Positions 22,980-32,554 of a DNA stretch of 64,000 nt are shown one piece after another. The stretch covers positions 125,468-189,467 of the forward strand of contig NZ_LMFI01000010.1 of assembly GCF_001426745.1 (NCBI RefSeq), read 5' to 3'. Made by a program: the position numbers and the translations under genes. Position 1 is the first letter of the stretch; each line of letters begins with the position of its first letter. The notes under the pieces are model-generated. The model was not told where the DNA came from, did no database searches, and saw only the letters and a list, made by a program, of their open reading frames with translations. Source of the stretch: Nocardioides sp. Root140 (GTDB lineage Bacteria; Actinomycetota; Actinomycetes; Propionibacteriales; Nocardioidaceae).

Positions 22980-25900
22980 GTGGGAACGCAACTGTTCAAG
23001 CGGCCGGCTCGGCAGCGCGCGCCGCGGGAACCACGCGGCGAGATCGTCCTCGAGTCACCCCCTGAGTTGCCCGAGACCACCCAGGGCGGCGGGGTCGGCC
23101 AGGCCCTGACCATGCTGCCGATGCTGGCCGGCGCCGGCGGCATGGGACTCATGATGACGGCGCGCGGCGGCACCGGCGGCAGCCCGATCATGATGCTCGC
23201 GATGGGCATGATGGCGGTCGCCTTCGCCGGCATGATGGTCGGCAACATCGGACGCCAGTCCGGCGAGAAGCGCCGCAAGCTCGACGGCGACCGCCGCGAC
23301 TACCAGCGCTACCTCGTGCAGGTACGCCGCCGCGTCCGCAAGGCCGTCGAGCAGCAGCGCAAGGCAGCCCTGTGGCACCACCCGGACCCCGCTTCCCTCT
23401 GGTGCCTCGCACTCGGCACCCGGCTGTGGGAGCGCCGTGCCACCGATGTCGACCATCTCGCCGTCCGCATCGGTCGCGGCCCGCAGCGGCTGGCGGTCAC
23501 GCTGGTCACGCCGGAGACCAAGCCGGTCGAGGACCTCGAGCCGATCTCCGCAGGCGCGCTGCGTCGTTTCGTCGGCACCCACAAGTCCGTCCCCGACCTC
23601 CCGGTGGCCGTGTCGCTGCGTGCCTTCGGCCTGATCAGCCTCAACGGGCAGGTCGACCAGACCCGTGCCATGGCGCGGGCGATGATCGCCCAGCTGGCCA
23701 CGCTGCAGTCGCCCGACGACGTCCGCATCGCCGTCTGCGCCGGAAAGAACACGGTCAGCGACTGGGAATGGCTCAAGTGGCTGCCCCACGCCCTGTCCGA
23801 GGACACCGACGCCGTCGGCCAGGTGCGACTGGTCCGCGACGACCTGATCGCCATCGAGGCGCGGCTGGGTGACCTGCTGAGCAGCCGTCCGCGGTTCGGT
23901 GCCGATGCCGCGTCCGACGGCCCGCACCTCGTCGTCGTACTCGACGGCGGACGCGTTCCGCCTGAAGCCCAGCTGGCCGCCGGCCTGGTGCAGGGCGTGA
24001 CCGTGGTCGACCTGCGCGGCGTGCTGCCCACCGAGCACTCCTCCGGTGTGCTGCAGCTCGAGCTGCGCAAGGGCACCGTTTCGATCGTGCGCAAGGAGGG
24101 CACCTCGGGAGACATCACCCGCTCCCCGCTGGGCGCCCCCGACGCGCTCTCCACCACGGAGTGCACGACGCTGGCCCGCGCCATGACCCGCTACCGCATG
24201 TCCGCCGGCGCCGAGAACGACCCCACCGACCTGCTCACCGTCGACGTCACCCTCCCCGAGCTGCTGCGTCTCGGCGACCCGCACAACATCGACACCGACA
24301 CCACGTGGCGCCCCCGGGCGGCCCGCAACCGGCTCCGGGTGCCGATCGGGGTCGGGCCCACCGGCCACCCGGTCGACCTCGACATCAAGGAGTCGGCGCA
24401 GGGCGGCATGGGGCCCCACGGCCTGGTCATCGGTGCCACCGGATCCGGCAAGTCCGAGCTGCTCCGCACCCTCGTGCTCGGACTGGCCGTCTCCCACTCC
24501 CCCGAGATGCTCAACTTCGTGCTGGTCGACTTCAAGGGTGGTGCCACGTTCGCCAGCATGGACGTCCTGCCGCACACCTCGGCGGTGATCACCAACCTCG
24601 AGGACGAGCTCATCCTCGTCGACCGCATGAAGGACGCCATCGCCGGTGAGATGGTGCGCCGCCAGGAGGCGCTGCGCGCCGCCGGCAACTACTCGTCGCT
24701 GAAGGACTACGAGAAGGCCCGTGAACAGGGCGCTCCCCTGGACCCGATGCCCTCCCTGTTCATCGTGGTCGACGAGTTCAGCGAGCTGCTCAGCGCCAAG
24801 CCCGACTTCATCGACCTGTTCGTGATGATCGGCCGACTCGGCCGCTCCCTCGGCGTACACCTGCTGCTCGCCTCACAGCGCCTCGAGGAGGGCAAGCTCC
24901 GCGGCCTCGACACCCACCTGTCCTACCGGGTCGGCCTGCGCACGTTCTCCGCGATGGAGAGCCGCACCGTGCTCGGTGTCGCCGATGCCTACGAGCTGCC
25001 CAGTGCTCCCGGCCACGGTTACCTCAAGGAGGCCAGCGAGGGCCTCGTGCGGTTCCGTGCGGCCTACGTCTCCGCGCCGTACAAGCGCAACCCCAACGCC
25101 GTCGGTGCGGGGCTGAGCGAGTCTGCGGTCGGCGGCTACGTGCTGCCCTACGAGGTCGCGTACCTCGAGCCGCGCCAGCAGGAGGTCGAGCCGGAGGACA
25201 CGACGCCCGAGGCCGAGCCGACCGGGCCGAGCGAGACGCTGATGGAGATCATGGTCGACCGGCTCAAGGGCCGCGGCACCCCGGCACGCCAGGTGTGGCT
25301 GCCGCCGCTCGACGAGTCGCCGTCCCTCAACGACCTGCTTCCCCCGCTCGCCGAGACCGAACACGGTCTGCGCCCCGGGCAGTGGGACAACTCGCGGATG
25401 CTGTCGGCGCCGATCGGCATCGAGGACAAGCCGTTCGAGCAGCGTCGCGACCCCCTGTGGGTCGGTCTGGCCAGCTCGCACGCCGTCGTGGTCGGCGGTC
25501 CGCAGAGCGGCAAGAGCACGCTGCTCCGCACGCTGATCAGCGGCCTGGCCCTGACCCACACGCCGCAGCAGGTGCAGTTCTACTGCATCGACTTCGGTGG
25601 CGGCACGCTGAGCGGTCTCTCCGACCTGCCGCACGTCGGTTCCGTGGCCACCCGCATGGACCCCGAGCGTCTGCGCCGCACGGTCTCCGAGATGAACGCA
25701 CTGATCGACGGACGCGAGGCGCACTTCACCGCCAAGCGCATCGACTCGATGCAGACCTACCGCCGCATGGTGGCCTCCGGCGCGGAGCCGGGTGACGGGT
25801 TCGGCGACGTGTTCCTGGTCGTCGACGGCTGGGGCACGGTGCGCCAGGACCACGAGGCGATGGAAGCCCAGATCACGAAGATCGCCACGCGTGGCCTCGG

Positions 25901-26951
25901 CTTCGGCGTGCACGTGGTGGTCTCGATCCAGCGCTGGATGGAGCTGCGTCCGGCCCTTCGCGACCTCATCGGCCAGCGCCTCGAGCTGCGACTGGGTGAC
26001 CCCGCCGAGTCCGACGTGGACCGCAGGGCCGCCAAGAACGTCCCGGAGAAGATGCCCGGACGCGGCCTGAGCGTCAACAAGCTGCACTACCTGACCGCAC
26101 TCCCGCGCATCGACGGGTCCTCCAGCTCCGACGACGTCGCCGACGGCGTGGCCGACATGGTCAAGCGGGTGCGCAACGCGTGGACCGGCCCCGAGGCGCC
26201 GGAGGTGCGACTGCTGCCCCGGAAGATGCCGTACGACCAGCTGCCCGTGCCCGACGAGGAGAAGTCGGCGCTGCCGCTCGGCCTCGACGAGGACACGCTC
26301 TCGCCGGTGTTCGTGAACTTCGACGCCGAGCCGCACTTCCTGATCCTGGGCGACGTCGAGTCCGGCAAGTCCAACGTGCTGCGGGCCATCGCCCGGGGCA
26401 TCACGACACGTTGGGATCCCAAACAGGCGAAGATCGTCACGTTCGACTACCGCTGGGGCATGATCGGCGCGGTCACGACCGGGCACCAGCTCGCCTACGT
26501 GACGAACTCCGGTGACGCGCCCGAGATGGTCAAGCAGATCGCCTCCGCGATGCGTGACCGCCTCGCCGGCATCAAGGTCGACCCGACGGCGCAGGAGGTG
26601 CCGCGCTGGGAAGGGCCCAAGCTGTTCGTGCTCATCGACGACTACGAGATGATCGCGGCCGCCCAGCCCAACCCGCTCCACGCGCTGCTGGAGTTCCTGC
26701 CGCAGGCCCGCGACATCGGCCTCCACGTGGTGCTGACACGCTCTGCCGGCGGTTCGGGCGGCGGCAGCTTCGAGCCGCTGCAGAAGCGCCTCAAGGAGCT
26801 CGGCACGCCGGGCCTGCTGCTCTCCGGCTCCAAGGAGGAGGGCGCGGTGCTGCACGGCAACAAGTTCGAGCCCCAGCCCCAGGGCCGAGGCAAGCTGGTC
26901 GACCGGCGCACCGGCGTGAAGGTCATCCAGACCCCGATCATGACCAAGTGA
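22980..26951 (+). CDS. eccC: Type VII secretion motor ATPase EccC (single chain, three FtsK/SpoIIIE domains)
   Basis: The 1323-residue protein begins GTQLFKRPARQ with the EccC N-terminal signature (PELPE), then two membrane helices (about residues 40-90), then three FtsK-type ATPase domains. Their P-loops are GATGSGKS at 485-492, GGPQSGKST from 839 and GDVESGKS from 1124. In several systems EccC is split into EccCa and EccCb; here it is one chain and all three Walker A motifs keep the Lys. EccC binds the C-terminal Y-x3-E signal of WXG proteins and powers export. The GTG at 22980 follows GGGAGG by 5 nt. The open frame extends upstream to 22503 only as a shadow of eccD. Confidence 0.95.
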   Translation: MGTQLFKRPARQRAPREPRGEIVLESPPELPETTQGGGVGQALTMLPMLAGAGGMGLMMTARGGTGGSPIMMLAMGMMAVAFAGMMVGNIGRQSGEKRRKLDGDRRDYQRYLVQVRRRVRKAVEQQRKAALWHHPDPASLWCLALGTRLWERRATDVDHLAVRIGRGPQRLAVTLVTPETKPVEDLEPISAGALRRFVGTHKSVPDLPVAVSLRAFGLISLNGQVDQTRAMARAMIAQLATLQSPDDVRIAVCAGKNTVSDWEWLKWLPHALSEDTDAVGQVRLVRDDLIAIEARLGDLLSSRPRFGADAASDGPHLVVVLDGGRVPPEAQLAAGLVQGVTVVDLRGVLPTEHSSGVLQLELRKGTVSIVRKEGTSGDITRSPLGAPDALSTTECTTLARAMTRYRMSAGAENDPTDLLTVDVTLPELLRLGDPHNIDTDTTWRPRAARNRLRVPIGVGPTGHPVDLDIKESAQGGMGPHGLVIGATGSGKSELLRTLVLGLAVSHSPEMLNFVLVDFKGGATFASMDVLPHTSAVITNLEDELILVDRMKDAIAGEMVRRQEALRAAGNYSSLKDYEKAREQGAPLDPMPSLFIVVDEFSELLSAKPDFIDLFVMIGRLGRSLGVHLLLASQRLEEGKLRGLDTHLSYRVGLRTFSAMESRTVLGVADAYELPSAPGHGYLKEASEGLVRFRAAYVSAPYKRNPNAVGAGLSESAVGGYVLPYEVAYLEPRQQEVEPEDTTPEAEPTGPSETLMEIMVDRLKGRGTPARQVWLPPLDESPSLNDLLPPLAETEHGLRPGQWDNSRMLSAPIGIEDKPFEQRRDPLWVGLASSHAVVVGGPQSGKSTLLRTLISGLALTHTPQQVQFYCIDFGGGTLSGLSDLPHVGSVATRMDPERLRRTVSEMNALIDGREAHFTAKRIDSMQTYRRMVASGAEPGDGFGDVFLVVDGWGTVRQDHEAMEAQITKIATRGLGFGVHVVVSIQRWMELRPALRDLIGQRLELRLGDPAESDVDRRAAKNVPEKMPGRGLSVNKLHYLTALPRIDGSSSSDDVADGVADMVKRVRNAWTGPEAPEVRLLPRKMPYDQLPVPDEEKSALPLGLDEDTLSPVFVNFDAEPHFLILGDVESGKSNVLRAIARGITTRWDPKQAKIVTFDYRWGMIGAVTTGHQLAYVTNSGDAPEMVKQIASAMRDRLAGIKVDPTAQEVPRWEGPKLFVLIDDYEMIAAAQPNPLHALLEFLPQARDIGLHVVLTRSAGGSGGGSFEPLQKRLKELGTPGLLLSGSKEEGAVLHGNKFEPQPQGRGKLVDRRTGVKVIQTPIMTK

Positions 26952-26958
26952 CCGCTGA

Positions 26959-26972
26959 CCGGCGTACGCCGG
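26959..26972. terminator. Short palindrome between eccC and the convergent YciO-like gene
   Basis: A 14-bp perfect palindrome with GC-rich arms and a TA centre lies 8 bp after the eccC stop and 19 bp before the end of the convergent gene. It could terminate both transcripts, but it is short and the same core (GGCGTACGCC) is frequent elsewhere in this genome segment. Confidence 0.35.
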
Positions 26973-26990
26973 GTGGCGGCACGCACGCCG

Positions 26991-27611
26991 TCACTCGAAG
27001 CGCGTGGGGTCTCCGGCGCCGACGCGCACGATCTCGGGTGCGTCGCCCGACCAGTCGATGACGGTGGTCGGCTGCGCCGAGACCTCACCGGCCTCGATCA
27101 CGATGTCGACGACGTGGTCGAGCTCTTCCTTGATCTCCCAGCCCAGCGTGCGGGGTTCGTCCTCGCCCGGCAGGATCAGCGTGCTGGTCAGCAGCGGCTC
27201 ACCGAGCGTGTCGAGCAGCGCGTGGACCAGCGGCGAGGTCGGGATGCGCACGCCCACGGTGCGCTTCTTCGGGTGCATCAGCCGCCGCGGCACCTCGCCG
27301 GTCGCCGGCAGGATGAAGGTGTAGGGCCCCGGCGTCGAGGCCTTGATCGCCCGGAACGCCGTGTTGTTCACGTGCACGAACTGGCCGAGCTGGGCGAAGT
27401 CGCGACACATCAGGGTGAAGTGGTGCTTGTCGTCGAGCTCGCGGATCCGCAGGATTCGGTCGCGGCCGTCACGGTTGCCCAGGGCACACCCCAGCGCGTA
27501 GCCCGAGTCGGTCGGGTAGGCGATCAGCGCGTCGTCGCGCAGCTGCTCGACGACCTGGTCGATCAGTCGCTGCTGCGGGTTCTCCGGGTGTACGTCGAGG
27601 TAGCGCGCCAT
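26991..27611 (-). CDS. YciO/Sua5-family protein (putative threonylcarbamoyl-AMP synthase-like)
   Basis: The 206-residue protein has the Sua5/YciO/YrdC fold landmarks: LIAYPTDSGYALGC near the N-terminus, RIRELDDKHHFTLMCRDFAQL, then GPYTFILPAT and KKRTVGVRIP. The YrdC group makes threonylcarbamoyl-AMP for tRNA t6A37. The spacing and short length, lacking the Sua5 C-terminal domain, look most like YciO, whose exact role is less clear. It lies 9 bp after ispH on the same strand and is probably co-transcribed with it. Confidence 0.85.
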   Translation of the reverse strand: MARYLDVHPENPQQRLIDQVVEQLRDDALIAYPTDSGYALGCALGNRDGRDRILRIRELDDKHHFTLMCRDFAQLGQFVHVNNTAFRAIKASTPGPYTFILPATGEVPRRLMHPKKRTVGVRIPTSPLVHALLDTLGEPLLTSTLILPGEDEPRTLGWEIKEELDHVVDIVIEAGEVSAQPTTVIDWSGDAPEIVRVGAGDPTRFE

Positions 27612-27620
27612 CGTCGTGGG

Positions 27621-28628
27621 CTACTTGCCGGCGTTCTGGGCGGCGCGCAGGTCGCGACGCAGCTCGGGCGGGAGCGCGAAGATCAGTGACTCCTCGGCGG
27701 TGTGCACTGCCTTGGCGTCGGGGTAGCCGCGGGCGCTGAGGAAGGCCAGCACGCCGTCGACGAGGTCTTCGGGCACGGAGGCACCGGAGGTGACGCTGAC
27801 CTTGTCGACACCTTCGAGCCAGGCCTCGTCGATCTCGGTGGCGTCGTCGACGCGGTAGGAGGCCTTGGCCCCGGCCTCGAGGGCCACCTCGACCAGGCGC
27901 ACGGAGTTGGAGGAGTTGCCGGAGCCGACCACGATCACCAGGTCGGCGTCGGCGGCGATCTCCTTGACCGCGAGCTGGCGGTTCTGGGTGGCGTAGCAGA
28001 TGTCGTCGCTCGGCGGGTCGAGCAGCGCGGGGAAGCGCTCCCGGATCGCGGCCACGGTCTCGAGGGTCTCGTCGACCGACAGGGTGGTCTGGGAGAGCCA
28101 GGAGACCCGGTTGGGGTCGCGGACCACGATGTTGGCGACGTCTTCGGGGCCCTGCACGAGCTGGATGTGGTCGGGTGCCTCACCGGCGGTGCCCTCGACC
28201 TCCTCGTGGCCCTCGTGGCCGATCAGCAGGATGTCGTAGTCGTCGGCGGCGAACCGCTTCGCCTCGTGGTGCACCTTGGTCACCAGCGGGCAGGTGGCGT
28301 CGATGGTCTTCAGGCTGCGGGTCTCTGCCTGGCGGTGCACCTCGGGCGAGACGCCGTGGGCGGAGAAGACCACCGTCTCCCCCTGGGGCACCTCGTCGAG
28401 CTCTTCGACGAAGATGGCGCCACGGCTCTCGAGATCGGAGACGACGTGCTTGTTGTGCACGATCTGCTTGCGGACGTAGACAGGGGCGCCGTACAGGTCG
28501 AGCGCCTTCTCGACAGTGATCACGGCCCGGTCGACGCCGGCGCAGTAGCCACGCGGCGCGGCCAGGCGTACGGCGCGTTCTGCCTCGTCGGGACTGAGGA
28601 CGGCAGGGGTGCCGAGGTCGGTGCTCAT
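27621..28628 (-). CDS. ispH: 4-hydroxy-3-methylbut-2-enyl diphosphate reductase
   Basis: The three cysteines that bind the [4Fe-4S] cluster are present: C29 ([11 protein letters not shown]), C113 ([11 protein letters not shown]) and C211 ([10 protein letters not shown]). The substrate-binding FSAHGVSP and [12 protein letters not shown] motifs are also there. IspH makes IPP and DMAPP in the last step of the MEP isoprenoid pathway. The length of 335 residues is typical. It is divergent from xseA, an arrangement shared with mycobacteria. Confidence 0.97.
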   Translation of the reverse strand: MSTDLGTPAVLSPDEAERAVRLAAPRGYCAGVDRAVITVEKALDLYGAPVYVRKQIVHNKHVVSDLESRGAIFVEELDEVPQGETVVFSAHGVSPEVHRQAETRSLKTIDATCPLVTKVHHEAKRFAADDYDILLIGHEGHEEVEGTAGEAPDHIQLVQGPEDVANIVVRDPNRVSWLSQTTLSVDETLETVAAIRERFPALLDPPSDDICYATQNRQLAVKEIAADADLVIVVGSGNSSNSVRLVEVALEAGAKASYRVDDATEIDEAWLEGVDKVSVTSGASVPEDLVDGVLAFLSARGYPDAKAVHTAEESLIFALPPELRRDLRAAQNAGK

Positions 28629-28720
28629 GGGCCCGAGTCTAGACGTCGGGTGTACGCGCCCTGTCGGCGCTGTGGAGAGCCGGAGGCAGGCTGTCGGTCT
28701 CCTCCCCTAGGCTCGCGGTC

Positions 28721-29980
28721 ATGGCAATGGAGACCTCCCTCGAATCACCGGCCCCGGTCCGGCAGATCGCCAACGCGATCTCGGGTTGGGTCGACCGGCT
28801 CGGCGTGGTGTGGGTCGAGGGCCAGATCGCCCAGCTGAGCCGCCGCCCCGGCCTCAACACCGTGTTCCTGACGTTGCGCGACACGGTCGCCGACATCTCC
28901 ATCCCGGTGACCTGCTCGCGCACGCTGTTCGACGGCCTGAACCCTCCGGTCGTCGAGGGCGCCAGTGTGGTGATCCAGGCCAAGCCGACGTTCTACGCCG
29001 TCCGCGGCACGCTGTCGTTGCAGGCTCGCGGCATCCGCATGGTCGGGCTCGGCGAGCTGCTGGCCCGCATCGAGCGACGCCGCCAGCTGCTCGCCGCCGA
29101 GGGCCTGTTCAGCATGGAGCTCAAGCGCAGGCTGCCGTTCCTTCCGCACACCGTCGGCCTGGTCACCTCCCCCGGCTCCGACGCCGAGCGCGACGTGATC
29201 GAGAACTCCCGCCGGCGCTGGCCGTCGGTGCAGGTGAAGGTCGCGGCCGCCCGCATGCAGGGACACAACAGCCCGCTCGAGGTGACCGAGGCCCTGCAGA
29301 GGCTCGACGCCGACCCCGAGGTCGAGGTGATCGTCATCGCCCGCGGCGGCGGCTCGGTCGAGGACCTGCTGCCCTTCTCCGACGAGGGCCTGCTGCGCGC
29401 CGTGCACAAGGCCCGCACGCCCGTGGTCTCCGCGATCGGCCACGAGGCCGACCAGCCGCTGCTCGACCTGGTCGCCGACGTGCGTGCGTCCACACCGACC
29501 GACGCCGCGCGGCGCGTGGTGCCCGACATGGCCGAGGAGACGCAGCGCATCGACCAGGCCCGGCAACGTCTGCGCTCCTCGATGCTGGCCTGGCTCGACC
29601 GCGAGCAGACCGGGCTGGCGGCGATCCGCAGCAGGCCGGCGATGGCCGACCCGCGCAACCTGCTCGACGACCGGGCCGACGAGGTCGCGCACCTCCGCGA
29701 CCGCGCCAGGCGCAGCGTGCGCCACCGTCTCGACCGGGCCGGCGACGAGATCGCCCACCACGCCGCGCGGGCCACGGCCCTGTCGCCACTGGCCACCCTG
29801 CGCCGGGGGTACGCCGTGCTGCAGGGGCCCGACGGCCACGTCCTCACGTCCGTCACCGGCGTCGACGAGGGCGCCGAGATCTCCGTGCGCGTCGCCGACG
29901 GACGCGTGCACGCCACCACCACCAGCATCGAGACCGCGACACCCGTGGTCGAGGTCGACACCGAGGAAGCAGATGCCTGA
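28721..29980 (+). CDS. xseA: Exodeoxyribonuclease VII large subunit
   Basis: The 419-residue protein has an N-terminal OB-fold ([24 protein letters not shown]), then the catalytic domain with [44 protein letters not shown] and [27 protein letters not shown], and a long coiled-coil helix near residues 270-350. ExoVII degrades single-stranded DNA from both ends. A -10-like TAGGCT is 7 nt upstream of the ATG. Its stop overlaps the xseB start by 8 bp, so stoichiometric synthesis is coupled. Confidence 0.96.
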   Translation: MAMETSLESPAPVRQIANAISGWVDRLGVVWVEGQIAQLSRRPGLNTVFLTLRDTVADISIPVTCSRTLFDGLNPPVVEGASVVIQAKPTFYAVRGTLSLQARGIRMVGLGELLARIERRRQLLAAEGLFSMELKRRLPFLPHTVGLVTSPGSDAERDVIENSRRRWPSVQVKVAAARMQGHNSPLEVTEALQRLDADPEVEVIVIARGGGSVEDLLPFSDEGLLRAVHKARTPVVSAIGHEADQPLLDLVADVRASTPTDAARRVVPDMAEETQRIDQARQRLRSSMLAWLDREQTGLAAIRSRPAMADPRNLLDDRADEVAHLRDRARRSVRHRLDRAGDEIAHHAARATALSPLATLRRGYAVLQGPDGHVLTSVTGVDEGAEISVRVADGRVHATTTSIETATPVVEVDTEEADA

Positions 29981-30188
29981 GCAGACCACTGACGAAGAAC
30001 TGTCCTACGAGAGCGCCCGCGAGGAGCTGATCACCGTGGTGCAGCGGCTCGAGGCCGGTGGCACCTCGCTCGAGGAGTCACTGGCGTTGTGGGAGCGCGG
30101 CGAGAAGCTGGCCCGCACCTGCCAGGGCTGGCTCGACGGTGCCCGCAAGCGGCTCGACGCAGCCGTCGAGGCCACCGACGACGAGTGA
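29973..30188 (+). CDS. xseB: Exodeoxyribonuclease VII small subunit
   Basis: The 71-residue acidic helical protein has the family pattern [37 protein letters not shown], of which the [12 protein letters not shown] core (residues about 27-38) is diagnostic. It binds the long helix of XseA. The ATG at 29973 lies within the last codons of xseA, and the normal size of the family is reached exactly. Confidence 0.95.
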   Translation: MPEQTTDEELSYESAREELITVVQRLEAGGTSLEESLALWERGEKLARTCQGWLDGARKRLDAAVEATDDE

Positions 30189-30203
30189 GCGGAACCTCGG
30201 GGT

Positions 30204-30758
30204 TCAGGTGACCGGCTCGGTCACCAGCGACTCGGCGACCTGCTGGATCGTGCCGTGGTCGGCGGTCCCGAAGACCAGCACCACCGTGCCGTCGTGCTCC
30301 GCGGTCAGCGCGTAGTCACCGTCCTCGTCCTTCCAGGACTGCCAGGTCGGGGCGATCGCACTCTTGAGGGTGACCGAGTCGCCCTTGTCGACGGCATCGT
30401 CGTCGACGTACTCCTTGAGGAAGTCCTCAACGGGAGCCGCGCCCTGGTAGACCCCGATGAACTCGTCGTCATGGGTCAGGATGTCGAGCGACCAGCCGGC
30501 ACCGAGCGCACCCTCGACGTCGACGGCCTTGGCGCCCTCGGGCAGCCTCGGCGGGTAGGCGAGGTTGAAGTCCACGCTCTTCTGGAGGCCCTGCACGGCG
30601 GGCAGGTAGTCGATGGCTTCCCGTTCGACGTCGAGGTCGTCGCGGGTCACCGACCGGAAGATCACGAAGACCAGGATCACGCCGACAGTCACGATCATCG
30701 CGCCGACCATGCCGATGCTGCTGCCTGAGTAGTGGCTGCCGCCACGCTGCTGGCTCAT
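30204..30758 (-). CDS. DUF4245 membrane-anchored protein
   Basis: The 184-residue protein has one N-terminal membrane helix (about 17-36, MVGAMIVTVGVILVFVIF) and an extracytoplasmic domain with FNLAYPPRLPEGAK and a Trp-rich centre (PTWQSWKDED). This matches actinobacterial DUF4245 proteins, of unknown function, which commonly neighbour glpX or the xse genes. The ATG at 30758 is used; upstream frame extension is Arg-rich and lacks family similarity. It is convergent with xseB, with only 15 bp between the stops. Confidence 0.75.
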   Translation of the reverse strand: MSQQRGGSHYSGSSIGMVGAMIVTVGVILVFVIFRSVTRDDLDVEREAIDYLPAVQGLQKSVDFNLAYPPRLPEGAKAVDVEGALGAGWSLDILTHDDEFIGVYQGAAPVEDFLKEYVDDDAVDKGDSVTLKSAIAPTWQSWKDEDGDYALTAEHDGTVVLVFGTADHGTIQQVAESLVTEPVT

Positions 30759-30954
30759 CGCACGACCCCGGCGTCCGTCGTACGACGACCTGCGGGCCGG
30801 TCGTCGTGGTGCTTCGCGTTGTGCACGGCGCTCCTGCTGTGGGTCGAACGGTTTCGCGGCAACGCTAGCGCCTGCCGCCACGGCGGTCGCTGGCGGCCGC
30901 ACGTCGGGTCGCCGCGTGTGTGACGTCGTGCACGCCGCGAACCGCTGCGGCTAT

Positions 30955-30970
30955 TCAACCAAACGGTTGA
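30955..30970. promoter_or_regulatory. Distal palindromic operator of the ArsR operon
   Basis: The sequence is TCAACC, AAAC spacer, GGTTGA: a perfect 6-bp inverted repeat. It shares the core TCAACCAA with the site at 30999-31016. The two sites are about 45 bp apart, roughly four helical turns, so two ArsR dimers could bind the same face and cover the promoter. Confidence 0.65.
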
Positions 30971-30998
30971 CAAGGCACCTTGGTCGTCGTACGGTTTA

Positions 30999-31016
30999 TT
31001 CAACCAATCAGTTGAA
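30999..31016. promoter_or_regulatory. Proximal palindromic operator of the ArsR operon
   Basis: The sequence is TTCAAC, CAATCA spacer, GTTGAA, a perfect inverted repeat ending 12 bp before the arsR-like ATG. The position over the expected transcription start and RBS fits autorepression. Confidence 0.7.
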
Positions 31017-31028
31017 GAAGGTGTCCGC

Positions 31029-31394
31029 ATGACCGACCAGCTCTCGAAGGTCTTCGCCGCCCTGGCCGACCCGACCCGGCGCGACATGGTCGCTCGTCTG
31101 ACCGAGTCCGACGCGACGGTCAACGACCTGGCGGCGCCGTACGACGTCAGCGTCCAGGCGGTCTCCAAGCACCTGAAGGTGCTCGAGGACGCCGGACTGG
31201 TGAGCCGGAGCCGGGAGGCCCAGCGTCGACCTGTGCACCTGGAAGCAGAGGTGTTCGACCTGATGACGAAGTGGATCGAGCGATACCGCCAACGTGCCGA
31301 GGAACGGTTCAGCCGCCTCGACGCCGTGCTGGCCGAGCTGAACGAGGACAAGACCGCAGAGACCCCCACCCGCAAGGAAGGAACAGCATCATGA
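31029..31394 (+). CDS. ArsR-family transcriptional repressor
   Basis: The 121-residue winged-helix protein has FAALADPTRRDMVARLTESDATVNDLAAPYDVSVQAVSKHLKVLEDAGLV, with the recognition helix around SVQAVSKHLKVL (residues about 38-60). There are no cysteine pairs of metal-sensing ArsR proteins. This belongs to the metal-independent subgroup that is typically encoded with an SRPBCC/AHSA1 protein, as here (ATGA overlap with the next gene). Two palindromic sites upstream suggest autoregulation. Confidence 0.9.
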   Translation: MTDQLSKVFAALADPTRRDMVARLTESDATVNDLAAPYDVSVQAVSKHLKVLEDAGLVSRSREAQRRPVHLEAEVFDLMTKWIERYRQRAEERFSRLDAVLAELNEDKTAETPTRKEGTAS

Positions 31395-31891
31395 CCACCA
31401 CGAACCCGACCGCCCGCTACACCGAGGCCGCGATCGAGGCCGACCCGAAGGTCCCCGCCGTGCACATCTGGCGCGACTTCGCCGGCACTCCCGAACAGCT
31501 CATGAAGGCTCACATGGACCCCGAGCTGTTCGCGAAGTGGATCGGACCCGACTCGCTCACGACCCGGATCGACCAGTGGGACTGCCGCACGCTCGGCTCC
31601 TACCGCTACGTCGCGGGTCGTGGGGACGAGGAGTTCGCCTTCCGTGGCACGTTCCCCTACGTCGGCGAGAACAAGCTGGTCCAGACCTTCACCTGGGAGG
31701 GCATGCCCGAGGCCATCGCGCTGGAGACGATGACCTTCGAGGACCTCGGCGACGGCCGCACCCGCATGCACGCGTTCTCGTTGTGCGACTCGTTCGAGAG
31801 CCGCGACGGCATGCTGTCGAGCGGCATGGAGGTCGGGGTCCACGAGGGCTACGCCAAGCTCGACGCCCTGCTCGCCGACGGGTCGGTCTGA
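31391..31891 (+). CDS. SRPBCC/AHSA1-domain protein
   Basis: The 166-residue protein shows the START-like AHSA1 pattern: VHIWRDFAGTPEQLMKAHMDPELFAKWIGP, then FRGTFPYVGENKLVQTFTWEG and a C-terminal helix. Such proteins bind hydrophobic ligands in a cavity; the ligand is unknown. It overlaps the ArsR-type gene by 4 bp and is followed after 1 bp by a DinB-like gene, so the three form one operon, a common actinobacterial stress-type module. Confidence 0.85.
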   Translation: MTTTNPTARYTEAAIEADPKVPAVHIWRDFAGTPEQLMKAHMDPELFAKWIGPDSLTTRIDQWDCRTLGSYRYVAGRGDEEFAFRGTFPYVGENKLVQTFTWEGMPEAIALETMTFEDLGDGRTRMHAFSLCDSFESRDGMLSSGMEVGVHEGYAKLDALLADGSV

Positions 31892-31892
31892 G

Positions 31893-32459
31893 ATGGCCCT
31901 GCCTGACTCGGCGGCCGACCGCCACCGCGAGGTCGCCGGCGCCTTCGCGGCCAGGGTCGCAACGACCCCGGACTGGGAGGCTCCCGCGCCCGTGGCCGGC
32001 TGGACGGCCCGCGACGTGGTCGCCCACCTGGTCGAGTGGTTCCCGGGATTCCTGGGCGGGGGCGGAATCACCCTGCCGGCCGGTCCCGCCGTTGCCGACG
32101 ACCCGGTGGCGGCGTGGCAGCACCATGCGGACGCCGTACAACACCTGATCGAGACCCGGGGCGAGGAGTCCTTCACCCACCCGATCGCCGGCACCCACCG
32201 GCTGGCCGACGCCGCGGACCGCTTCTACACGGCCGACGTCTTCATGCACACCTGGGACCTCTCGACCGCGACCGGCCAGGAGCACGGCCTCGACGTGGAC
32301 TTCGCGGCCACGCTCCTCGAGGGCATGGCGCCGATCGAGGAGCTGCTGCGCTCGTCGGGGCAGTACGGCGCCGCCGTGCCCGTCGCCGATGACGCCCCCG
32401 TGGTCGACCGCCTGATGGGCTTCATCGGCCGCGACCCGGCCTGGGCGCCCCCGGCCTGA
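31893..32459 (+). CDS. DinB-like metal-binding protein, TIGR03086 family
   Basis: The 188-residue helical protein has GWTARDVVAHLVEWF with H45 and ADVFMHTWDLSTATG with H119, the motif pair of TIGR03086 and mycothiol-dependent maleylpyruvate isomerase N-domain proteins, which bind a divalent metal. Some relatives are thiol transferases that use mycothiol, which this lineage should make. The specific reaction is unknown. It is the last gene of the ArsR operon. Confidence 0.8.
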   Translation: MALPDSAADRHREVAGAFAARVATTPDWEAPAPVAGWTARDVVAHLVEWFPGFLGGGGITLPAGPAVADDPVAAWQHHADAVQHLIETRGEESFTHPIAGTHRLADAADRFYTADVFMHTWDLSTATGQEHGLDVDFAATLLEGMAPIEELLRSSGQYGAAVPVADDAPVVDRLMGFIGRDPAWAPPA

Positions 32460-32554
32460 ACGGCTGGCCCGAACGAGCTCGGCCGGCCTGGTCGTCAGGA
32501 GCAATTTCGCGGACTGTCTGGGCAGGAAAGCCGCAGATGCGGAATACTCGCCGC

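Noticed and set aside
24873..26855. Long minus-strand open frame opposite eccC
   Set aside because: Low-complexity composition and no family similarity; the + strand carries all EccC motifs.
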